From: an uncultured Rhodospirillaceae bacterium
GTDB lineage: Bacteria > Pseudomonadota > Alphaproteobacteria > Rhodospirillales > Magnetospirillaceae
Direction of reading: 5' to 3'
Assembly (NCBI GenBank): GCA_937887565.1
Contig: CALABS010000074.1
Coordinates: 62,001-126,000 of the forward strand
Length of the DNA: 64,000 nt
Numbering within the stretch: the first letter of the stretch is position 1; each line of letters opens with the position of its first letter. Positions 33,356-40,959 of this stretch are shown one piece after another. A model generated the notes under the pieces. That model ran no database searches and was not told the DNA's origin. It saw nothing but the letters and a program-made list of their open reading frames with translations. The translations under genes and the position numbers were made by a program.

Positions 33356-33715
33356 TTACCCCTTGGGCTTCACGGCGGTGACCACGTAGCCGCCGGCGGC
33401 ATCCTTGGTCAGGGTGAAATCGACCGCCTGGCCGGGTTTGACTGCAGCCAGATCGACGGTCTTGGCGGCATCGAACTCCATGGTCATGGCCGGCCAGCCG
33501 ATGGAGGGAATAGCGTCGTGGGCGAGGTTGAGGCGGCGCTTGGTGGCGTCCACACCCTTGACCATCCCGGTGGCGGCAATCCCCTGGGATTGCCCGGCCA
33601 TGGGCTTCATGTCCATGCCTTGCATCTTCATGTCCTTCATGTCCTGGGCAAGCGCCGGGGCGGCAGCCAGGCTGGCCAGCAGGGCGACGGTCAGGGAGAG
33701 ATTGGACAGGGTCAT
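33356..33715 (-). CDS. cusF: CusF-like periplasmic copper-binding protein
   Basis: 119 aa with a signal peptide ending PALAQD and a Met-rich linker (DMKDMKMQGMDMKPM). The CusF barrel follows: ATGMVKGVDATKRRLNLAHDAIPSIGWPAMTMEF, containing the His, Trp and MTM metal ligands. It hands Cu(I)/Ag(I) to the CusBA pump; its start overlaps the cusA stop by 4 nt. Confidence 0.9.
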   Translation of the reverse strand: MTLSNLSLTVALLASLAAAPALAQDMKDMKMQGMDMKPMAGQSQGIAATGMVKGVDATKRRLNLAHDAIPSIGWPAMTMEFDAAKTVDLAAVKPGQAVDFTLTKDAAGGYVVTAVKPKG

Positions 33716-36700
33716 ACGTGTTGCTCCTCTTTGGCGTGGTGGTGCGGGATCGTCCCCGCGTGTGCGGCAACGGCGCCGCGTTTCAGGCGGTAGCGCTGCC
33801 AGACCAGGAAGGTGGCCGGGATGACCACCAGGGTGAGAAGGGTGGTGGTGGCCATGCCGCCGACCATGGGGGCGGCGATGCGGCGCATGACCTCGGAGCC
33901 GGTGCCGGCCCCCACCATGATGGGGAACAGGCCGGCGAAGATGGTCGCCACCGTCATCACCTTGGGCCGTAGCCGCAGCAGGGCGCCCTCGACCACCGCG
34001 TCCTCCAGGTCGGCGATGGTCAGGCTTCGTCCGGCCTGCTCGGCCTCGATCAGCCGGCGGCCCCAGGCGATGTTGAGGTAGACCAGCATGACGATGGCGG
34101 TCTCCACCGCCACGCCGGCCAGGGCGATGAAGCCGACGCCCACCGCCACCGACAGGTGGTAGTCCAGCAGCCAGATCAGCCACAGGCCGCCGGCCAGGGC
34201 CATGGGCAGCGAGGCCATGACGATCAGCACCTCGGCCAGCCGGCGGAAGGTCAGCCACAGCATGAGCGCGATCGCCACGATGGTGACGGGGGCGATCAGC
34301 GTCATGCGCTCGGCCACCCGCTGCATGTACTCGAACTGCCCCGACCACGACAGCGAGTATCCGGGCGGGAGCTTGACCGCCTTGGCCACCGCCTCCCTGG
34401 CCTCGGCGACATAGCCGCCGAGATCGCGCCCGGCGATGTCCACGAACACCCAGCCGTTGAGCCGCGCGTTCTCGGTGCGGATCATGCCGGGGCCGTCGGC
34501 GATGCGCACGCGGGCGACGTCGCCCAGCGCGATGTGGACGCCGCTGGGAGTGACGATGGGCAGCGCCGCCAGGGCCTCGGGGCTGTCGCGCCAGTGGCGG
34601 GGATAGCGCAGGTTGACGGGAAAGCGTTGCAGTCCCTCGACGCTCTGGGTCACTTCCTCGCCACCGATGGCGGTGCGCACCACCTGCTGCACGTCGGCGA
34701 TGTTGAGGCCGAAACGGGCGGCGGCCTTGCGGTCGATGTCCACGTCCACGTAGCGACCGCCGACGGGCCGCTCGGCATAGGCGGAGATGGTGCCGGGCAC
34801 GGCGCGCACCGCCGCCTCCACCTCGGCGGCAACGCGGCCAATGCCCGCCAGATCGGGGCCCGACACCTTGATGCCCACCGGGGTCTTCACCCCCGTGGCC
34901 AGCATGTCGATGCGGTTCTTGATGGGCATGATCCACACGTTGGTGACGCCGGGCACCTTGACGACGGCATCCAGCTCAGCCCTCAGCCGCTCCATGGTCA
35001 TGCCCGGCCGCCACTGATTGCGGGGCTTCAAGCGGATGGTGGTCTCGACCATGGAGACCGGCGCCGGGTCGGTGGCGCTTTCGGCGCGGCCGACCTTGCC
35101 GTGTACCGACAGCACCTCGGGCACCGTCTTGATCAGCCGGTCGGTCTGCTGCAGCACCTCCGCCGCCTTGGCGATGGAGACGTCGGGGAACAGGCTGGGC
35201 ATGTAGAGCAGGTCGCCCTCGTCGAGGTCGGGCATGAATTCCGAGCCGATGCGCGCCAGCGGCACCGCCATGCTGGCGACGATGAACGCCGCCACGACAA
35301 TGGTGGTCACCGGCGCCGTCAGCGCCGCCCGCAAACCCGGGCGGTAGAGCCGGATCAGCAGGGTGTTCAGGGGATTGCGGTGCTCGGGCCGGATATGCCC
35401 GCGCACGAAGTATCCCATCAGCACCGGCACCAAGGTGACCGACAGGATCGCCGCCGCCGCCATGGCATAGGTCTTGGTATAGGCCAGCGGCTTGAACAGC
35501 CGGCCCTCCTGGGCTTCCAGGGCGAAGACGGGGAGGAAGCTCAAGGTGATGATGACCAGCGAGAAGAACAGCGCCGGCCCCACCTCGGAGGCGGTCTCGG
35601 CCACCAGCCGCCAGCGGTTCTCGGGCGTCAGCGGCTCGGCCTCGATGCGGCGGTGCAGGCTTTCGATCATGACGATGGCGGCGTCCACCATGGCGCCGAT
35701 AGCGATGGCGATGCCGCCCAGGCTCATGATGTTGGCGTTGACGCCCTGCATCTTCATGACGATCAGCGCCGCCAGCACGCCCAAGGGCAGGGTCAGGATG
35801 ATCACCAGCGATGAGCGCAGGTGCAGCAGGAAGGCGGCGCAGACCAGCACCACCACCACGAACTCCTCACCCAGCTTGTCTTTCAGGTTGTCGATGGCGC
35901 GTTCGATCAGGCCGGAGCGGTCGTAGGTGGTCACCACCTCGACGCCCTCGGGGAGCGCCTTGCGCAACTCGTCCAGCTTGGCCTCGACCGCGCGGATGGT
36001 GGCCAAGGCATTGCCGCCCCAGCGCATGATCACCACGCCGCCGGCCACCTCGCCCTCGCCGTCCAACTCGCCGATTCCGCGCCGGAGTTCCGGCCCCATG
36101 CGGATCTCGGCCACGTCCTCCAGCAGCACCGGCGTGCCGCTGGCGCTGGCCTTCAAGGGCACATGACGCAGGTCGTCGATGCCTTTGACGTAGCCCGACG
36201 CCCGGACCATGTACTCGGCCTCGGCCATCTCCAGCACCGAGCCCCCCGATTCGCCGTTCCCGCGCTCGATGGCCTCGCGCACCATGGCGAGCGTCAGACC
36301 GTAGGCCCGGAGCGCGGTGGGATCGACCACAACCTGGTATTGCCGGACCATGCCGCCGATGGGGGCCACCTCGGCGATTCCGGGAAGGGCCTGAAGCTCG
36401 AATTTCAGGAACCAGTCCTGCAGCGCCCGCAACTGCCCGATGTCGTGGCGCCCCGTCCGGTCCACCAGCGCGTATTGGTAGATCCAGCCCACGCCGGTGG
36501 CGTCGGGGCCGATGGCCGGCCGTGCGCCGGGCGGCAGGCGCGGCGCCACCTGGCTCAAATATTCGAGCACGCGCGAGCGCGCCCAGTAGAGGTCGGTGCC
36601 CTCGTCGAACAGCACGTAGACGTAGGAATCGCCGAACATGGAATAGCCGCGCACTGTCGCCGCCCCCGGCACCGCCAGCATGGCGGTGGACAGGGGATAG

Positions 36701-36897
36701 GTGACCTGGTCCTCGACCACCTGCGGCGCCTGGCCGGGATAGCTGGTCTTGACGATCACCTGCACGTCCGAGAGGTCGGGGATGGCGTCCACCGGGGTGG
36801 CGCGCAGCGCCCAGATGCCCCAGCCCGCCAGCGCCGCCGCCAGCAGCAGCACGATGAAGCGGTTGGCCACCGAGGCGTGGATGACCCGCTCGATCAT
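33712..36897 (-). CDS. cusA: CusA/CzcA-family RND copper/silver efflux pump
   Basis: 1061 aa, full length for a heavy-metal RND transporter with 12 membrane segments. It starts MIERVIHASVANRF and carries the HME signature DAIPDLSDVQVIVKTSYPG, SGPDLAGIG in the porter domain and GAMVDAAIVMIES in helix 4. A His/Lys-rich tail (HHHAKEEQH) closes the protein. It overlaps cusB by 4 nt. Cu/Ag specificity is assigned from the CusF partners. Confidence 0.93.
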   Translation of the reverse strand: MIERVIHASVANRFIVLLLAAALAGWGIWALRATPVDAIPDLSDVQVIVKTSYPGQAPQVVEDQVTYPLSTAMLAVPGAATVRGYSMFGDSYVYVLFDEGTDLYWARSRVLEYLSQVAPRLPPGARPAIGPDATGVGWIYQYALVDRTGRHDIGQLRALQDWFLKFELQALPGIAEVAPIGGMVRQYQVVVDPTALRAYGLTLAMVREAIERGNGESGGSVLEMAEAEYMVRASGYVKGIDDLRHVPLKASASGTPVLLEDVAEIRMGPELRRGIGELDGEGEVAGGVVIMRWGGNALATIRAVEAKLDELRKALPEGVEVVTTYDRSGLIERAIDNLKDKLGEEFVVVVLVCAAFLLHLRSSLVIILTLPLGVLAALIVMKMQGVNANIMSLGGIAIAIGAMVDAAIVMIESLHRRIEAEPLTPENRWRLVAETASEVGPALFFSLVIITLSFLPVFALEAQEGRLFKPLAYTKTYAMAAAAILSVTLVPVLMGYFVRGHIRPEHRNPLNTLLIRLYRPGLRAALTAPVTTIVVAAFIVASMAVPLARIGSEFMPDLDEGDLLYMPSLFPDVSIAKAAEVLQQTDRLIKTVPEVLSVHGKVGRAESATDPAPVSMVETTIRLKPRNQWRPGMTMERLRAELDAVVKVPGVTNVWIMPIKNRIDMLATGVKTPVGIKVSGPDLAGIGRVAAEVEAAVRAVPGTISAYAERPVGGRYVDVDIDRKAAARFGLNIADVQQVVRTAIGGEEVTQSVEGLQRFPVNLRYPRHWRDSPEALAALPIVTPSGVHIALGDVARVRIADGPGMIRTENARLNGWVFVDIAGRDLGGYVAEAREAVAKAVKLPPGYSLSWSGQFEYMQRVAERMTLIAPVTIVAIALMLWLTFRRLAEVLIVMASLPMALAGGLWLIWLLDYHLSVAVGVGFIALAGVAVETAIVMLVYLNIAWGRRLIEAEQAGRSLTIADLEDAVVEGALLRLRPKVMTVATIFAGLFPIMVGAGTGSEVMRRIAAPMVGGMATTTLLTLVVIPATFLVWQRYRLKRGAVAAHAGTIPHHHAKEEQHV

Positions 36898-38357
36898 GGC
36901 GCCCCTCCCCCGTCGACGATCGTGGCGACATAGGCGCCGTCAGGGGCTTGGGTGGCGGTGAAGCGCACCTCCTGCCCTACCGCCAGCGTCTCCCCCGCCC
37001 CTTCGGGGGCGATGCGGAAGTCCATGGTCATGGAAGGCCAGTTCAGCGCCGGGATGGGCTCATGCTGGAGCGTTGCCATCCGCTTGTCCTCTGAGATCGC
37101 CTTCACCACCCCCTTGGTCGGAGCGGTGGCAGGGGCGGTCTGGGCGGCCGGCGCTTCCATCCGCGCCAGGCCGGCGCTGAGGTTGCTTTCGCTGTCGAGC
37201 AGGAACTGGGCGGAGGTGACCACCCGGTCACCCTCCTTGACGCCGTCCCTCACCTCCACCGCGTCGCCCACCGTGCGGCCGGTCTTGACCGCCACCGGCC
37301 TGTACCGGCCGTCGCCGAGCGCCAGCACCACGCGCTCGGAGGTACCGGTGCGGATCACCGCCTCGGCCGGCACTGCCAGCACGCCCTTGCGTTCCTCGGC
37401 CGCCAGGCGCACCGAGGCGTACATGTTGGGCTTCAGGGCCAGGTCGGGATTGGCGAGGCGGATGCGCAGCCGCACGGTGCGGGTGTCGGCCTTGAGGCTG
37501 GGATAGACGTAGTCCACCACCCCCTTCCACACCCGCCCCGGCTGGCCCAAGAGGCGCACCTCGGCGCCCATGACGCGATGGACCAGCCCGCTGTGGCTTT
37601 CCAGCACCTCGGCCATCACCCACACGGCGCCGAGGTCGGTGACCGACATCAGCGTCATCCCCGGCTCGACGTACATGCCCTCGGCCATGTTGAGGTTGAC
37701 GATGGCGCCCGATTGCGGGGCATAGACCTTGATGCGGTCGGGAATCTGGCGGTCGCGCGCGATCTCCTCGATCTGACGCTCGGAGACACCGAGATTGGCG
37801 AGCTTGCGCCGGGCGATGTCGGCCAAGCCGTAGCCGCCCTTGGTCTCGCGCACGAAGTCGGCGGCGGCCACCGTCAAATCGGGCGAGAACATCTCGAACA
37901 GCAGTTGGCCCTTCTCGACCACCTCGCCCTCGACGCGGGTGTGCAGCCGTTCCACCCAGCCCTTGGTGCGGACGTGCAGATGGGTGGTGCGGCTCTCGTC
38001 GAAGCCGACCTGGCCAAAGGTCTCCAGCGTGGGGGCCAGCGTCTTGCGTTCGACCAAAGCGGTGCGCAGGCCGAGATTGCTGGCGACGTTCGGCGCCACG
38101 GTCACGGCGCCGGAATCGCCCCCTGGGGCCGGCTCCTCGCCCTCGTAGACGGGGACCATATCCATCCCCATGGGCGATTTGCCGGGCTTGTCGCTCTTGT
38201 ACCAGGGGATCATCGGATCCCACCAATAAAGGATCTTGCGGCCCTCTGCGGCCGGTTGGGCATCGCCGCCGGACAGCCATTGCCGCTCCAGCACGACGCC
38301 CCCGCCCAGCCCGACACTGATGCCGAGCAGGGCGGCCAGGATTGCTCTCGACCTCAT
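36894..38357 (-). CDS. cusB: CusB-type membrane fusion protein with C-terminal CusF-like domain
   Basis: 487 aa. After an N-terminal signal/anchor comes the heavy-metal-binding segment YWWDPMIPWYKSDKPGKSPMGMDMVPVY (residues about 44-71), then the periplasmic adaptor core. From about residue 410 the protein continues with a second CusF-like barrel (KGVVKAISEDKRMATLQHEPIPALNWPSMTMDF). It links CusA to an outer-membrane channel. No cusC gene is in this operon; the TolC-type channel at 58677 belongs to czc. Confidence 0.92.
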   Translation of the reverse strand: MRSRAILAALLGISVGLGGGVVLERQWLSGGDAQPAAEGRKILYWWDPMIPWYKSDKPGKSPMGMDMVPVYEGEEPAPGGDSGAVTVAPNVASNLGLRTALVERKTLAPTLETFGQVGFDESRTTHLHVRTKGWVERLHTRVEGEVVEKGQLLFEMFSPDLTVAAADFVRETKGGYGLADIARRKLANLGVSERQIEEIARDRQIPDRIKVYAPQSGAIVNLNMAEGMYVEPGMTLMSVTDLGAVWVMAEVLESHSGLVHRVMGAEVRLLGQPGRVWKGVVDYVYPSLKADTRTVRLRIRLANPDLALKPNMYASVRLAAEERKGVLAVPAEAVIRTGTSERVVLALGDGRYRPVAVKTGRTVGDAVEVRDGVKEGDRVVTSAQFLLDSESNLSAGLARMEAPAAQTAPATAPTKGVVKAISEDKRMATLQHEPIPALNWPSMTMDFRIAPEGAGETLAVGQEVRFTATQAPDGAYVATIVDGGGAP

Positions 38358-38438
38358 TCAATTACCTCGTTGACGCACGGGATTTCGCCCACGCGCAGCG
38401 AAACGCCCGCGCGTGGTCAGGTCACCTTGGGATCTGCG

Positions 38439-38846
38439 TCAGACGTGCTTGGGAGGTCGGTGGGGAGGGGAGGTCGAGTGCGAGACGACGCTCTCGACAA
38501 GAGGAGGCATCGAGACCAGCCTGGGAGTCAGACGGCCAATGGCGGCCGATGCCGGAGACAGCATGCCGACCATGGTCAGGCACACGGCCCCCTGCATGGA
38601 GGCGCAACCGCCGGACTTGTCGTGCTGCTGGGTGCCCGCCCCGCCGTCCATCATGACGTGGTCGGACATGCTGGCCGAAACCTCGCAGGGGACATGGGCG
38701 GTCGCCGCCGACGGAGCGGCCGAAGCGAGATTGATCGAGATTGGGCCGAGCAGCAGTGACAAAGCAGCGACCAACGCCACCACCACGGCCATCGACGATT
38801 GTCGAAGGCGGGAGGGGAGCGATGGTGTGGCGGTCCTGTGGGTCAT
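38439..38846 (-). CDS. Hypothetical secreted protein, copper-cluster type
   Basis: 135 aa from the ATG at 38846. A long N-terminal hydrophobic segment (MAVVVALVAALSLLLGPI) is followed by a short Cys/Met/His-containing region (CEVSASMSDHVMMDGG, QQHDKSGGCASMQGAVC). The layout resembles DUF2946-like proteins of metal clusters, but I do not recognise a definite family. Possibly the first gene of the cus unit. Confidence 0.55.
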   Translation of the reverse strand: MTHRTATPSLPSRLRQSSMAVVVALVAALSLLLGPISINLASAAPSAATAHVPCEVSASMSDHVMMDGGAGTQQHDKSGGCASMQGAVCLTMVGMLSPASAAIGRLTPRLVSMPPLVESVVSHSTSPPHRPPKHV

Positions 38847-38909
38847 GATGGAAACAGGTAGCACGTCCCGGCCCAAAATCAAACGGAACTAAGCGGCGGC
38901 GCGCCCAGC

Positions 38910-39341
38910 CTACTCGACAGCGAAGACGGAGACCTTGCCATTCCCAAAGGCATGGATGGTGAACGGTCCGGTCTTCGTGCCCCCCATCCCCGGCGACCCC
39001 ATGGGCATCCCAGCCAGCGCGATCCCCTTCACCTTCGGCTTCTCGGCCAGCAGTTTCTTGATCGGGGCGGCGGGAACGTGGCCCTCCACCACGTAGCCGC
39101 CGACCATGATGGTATGGCAGCCCTCCAGGTCCTCGGGGATTCCCGCCATGTGCTTGATGCGCTCCAGATCCTCGGTCGGGACGACCTTCACCTTGAAACC
39201 GTTCCGCTCCAGATAGGCGGCGTGCCCGGTGCAGCACTCGCACTGGGGATTCTTGTACATGGTCATCTCGATGGGCGCCGCTTCGGCGGCGGAAAGGGTT
39301 AGGCCAGCGACAAGCAGGCTGGCAGCCAGAAACGTCTTCAT
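38910..39341 (-). CDS. DUF411 metal-binding periplasmic protein
   Basis: 143 aa from the ATG at 39341 (AAAGGAA upstream; a GTG 18 nt earlier is less likely). A signal peptide ends EAAPIE, followed by the DUF411 signature MYKNPQCECCTGHAAYLERNGF (Cys 34, 36, 37), CHTIMVGGYVVEGHVPA and GIALAGMPMGSPGM. DUF411 proteins are associated with copper tolerance. Confidence 0.9.
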   Translation of the reverse strand: MKTFLAASLLVAGLTLSAAEAAPIEMTMYKNPQCECCTGHAAYLERNGFKVKVVPTEDLERIKHMAGIPEDLEGCHTIMVGGYVVEGHVPAAPIKKLLAEKPKVKGIALAGMPMGSPGMGGTKTGPFTIHAFGNGKVSVFAVE

Positions 39342-39355
39342 GTCTGTTCCTTTCT

Positions 39356-39817
39356 TCACTCGGGCGCCATTGCGCCAGGGCCATAGACTTTTACGGAGAG
39401 ATCCTTAACGCCACCGTGCTCGAAACGCAGCGACAGCGGGAACTGATCGCCCTTCTTCAACGGCTGCTTCAAACCGACGAGCATGATGTGCAGGCCGCCC
39501 GGCTTCATCTCCACCCGCTGCCCGGCGCCCACATCGACGGCGGCGACGTGCTCCATCTTCATGGTGCCGTCCTCCTCGAAGGAGCGGTGGACCATGGCAT
39601 CCGTCGCCACGGGGGACTGGATCCCGATGAGGCGGTCCGGGGCGCCTGAACCGTTGAATACGGTCACGAAGGCCGCTCCGGTGCGCCCCGCCGATGCCCT
39701 GGCCCAGGCCGATTCGACCTTCAGGTCTTCCGCGAGGGCACCTGCCGCACCGACAAACGCAGCGCCAATGGCAGCCAGGATGATCAAGGAAAAGCGGCCA
39801 ATTACCGGACGCGGCAT
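39356..39817 (-). CDS. PCu(A)C copper chaperone
   Basis: 153 aa with a signal peptide ending AGALAED. The copper site H(M)X10MX21HXM is complete: His 77, Met 88, His 110, Met 112. PCuAC delivers Cu(I) to cytochrome oxidase or stores periplasmic copper. The start MPRPVIG at 39817 has GGAG 8 nt upstream; the open frame upstream is not PCuAC-like. Confidence 0.92.
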   Translation of the reverse strand: MPRPVIGRFSLIILAAIGAAFVGAAGALAEDLKVESAWARASAGRTGAAFVTVFNGSGAPDRLIGIQSPVATDAMVHRSFEEDGTMKMEHVAAVDVGAGQRVEMKPGGLHIMLVGLKQPLKKGDQFPLSLRFEHGGVKDLSVKVYGPGAMAPE

Positions 39818-39948
39818 CGAGGATCTCCTATCTGGTCGGCAAGGCATGGCCTCGGCAGGTTGCCCGCTGCCTGCCGAGGTTACCGTGAGGGCGACGGTGA
39901 CGCGGTTGATGATGGTCAAATCCTGCGCGAGCGGACAATACGCATGCT

Positions 39949-40404
39949 TCAGGGTGCCTGCCGCATCCACCCGTGGGTCTTATCGATCACCAGCTTCTGC
40001 ACCAGGGAGCCTTCCTGGGTGGTGATATCGGCGGTGATGGTGCCGTCCTTCTGCTCCGCCACGGCGCCGAGCTTGAGGCGCGGGTTGCCCTGCCACGCCA
40101 GCCATTGTCCGAGGTTCTGCTTGACCTGATCGACGGTCAGCGGAGTACCACCTGCGCCCATCATGCCCATCATGCCGCACGGCCCCATCCCGCCCCCCAT
40201 CATCATGCCCGGCATCATGCCCTGGCCCATCATGGGTCCCATCATCATGCCCTGGTTCATCATCCCCGGCCCCATCATGCCGGGATTCATCATCATGCCG
40301 GGTCCCATGGGCTGGCCCTGCTGGGGCTGGGACTGGGCCAATACGCCGGTGGCGATCAGGCCAAGGACAACGGCGGCCAGGGAGATCGGTTTCCAGTGAG
40401 ACAT
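39949..40404 (-). CDS. Periplasmic protein with a long Met/Gly/Pro low-complexity tract
   Basis: 151 aa. A signal peptide ends GVLAQSQ. Residues 33-82 are almost only Met, Gly and Pro (units such as MMGPGMMNQG) with one Cys. The C-terminal 60 residues form a small folded domain (TPLTVDQVKQNLGQWLAWQGNPRLKLGAV...DGTITADIT) that resembles part of the PepSY-like fold. Likely a periplasmic Cu(I)-binding protein; this is inference from composition. Confidence 0.75.
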   Translation of the reverse strand: MSHWKPISLAAVVLGLIATGVLAQSQPQQGQPMGPGMMMNPGMMGPGMMNQGMMMGPMMGQGMMPGMMMGGGMGPCGMMGMMGAGGTPLTVDQVKQNLGQWLAWQGNPRLKLGAVAEQKDGTITADITTQEGSLVQKLVIDKTHGWMRQAP

Positions 40405-40455
40405 GGCACCCTCCTGTTAAATGATGACCACAATGATTTTACCTCTCGTCGGCGG

Positions 40456-40959
40456 TCACGTCGTTCCGCCTGATGGGGTCTCTTCCCGTCTACCCCAACC
40501 GCTCGCCATCACGAGGATGACCGCCCCGCACGTGATCGCCATGTCGGCCAGATTGAACGTGGGCCACGCCCAGGATTGCCAGTGAAGCTGGATGAAGTCG
40601 GTGACATGGCCGAAGGCGATCCGGTCGGCGGCATTGCCTGCGGCCCCGCCAACGATGAGGGCAAGCGCCGTCTTCACTGCGGTATCGCCCGCCGGAGACA
40701 GGCGGACGAGCCAAATGACAAGCGCGATGGCGATCGTCAACGTGAGGACGACCAGCGGCCAACGCTGCCCGCCCCCGATGTCGGCCAGCATGCCGAAGGA
40801 TACGCCCCTGTTGTAGCCGAGGGCGAGATTGAACACCGGCAAGACCCTGATGGGTGCCTCGGCCAGGACATCCTCCATCAGCCGCTTCAGCCCCAAATCC
40901 GCCACCGCGACGGCGGCGGACAGCCATAGCCAGCGCAGATTTGGAGAGACCCGCATCAT
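40456..40959 (-). CDS. lspA: Lipoprotein signal peptidase (LspA) of the metal-efflux operon
   Basis: 167 aa with four membrane helices. The catalytic aspartates are in GNAADRI and FNLADMAI, and there is the VFNLALGYNRGVSFGM block. A copy of lspA next to a Zn/Cd/Pb ATPase is a known arrangement (as in pbr and related clusters). It overlaps zntA by 4 nt, so it is translated with it. Its specific substrate in metal resistance is not established. Confidence 0.92.
   Translation of the reverse strand: MMRVSPNLRWLWLSAAVAVADLGLKRLMEDVLAEAPIRVLPVFNLALGYNRGVSFGMLADIGGGQRWPLVVLTLTIAIALVIWLVRLSPAGDTAVKTALALIVGGAAGNAADRIAFGHVTDFIQLHWQSWAWPTFNLADMAITCGAVILVMASGWGRREETPSGGTT

Noticed and set aside
40150..40320. 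A tandem-repeat tract that could be taken for a DNA repeat array
   Set aside because: The repeats are the codons of a Met-Gly-Pro protein segment in one open frame with a signal peptide; no CRISPR-like spacers.
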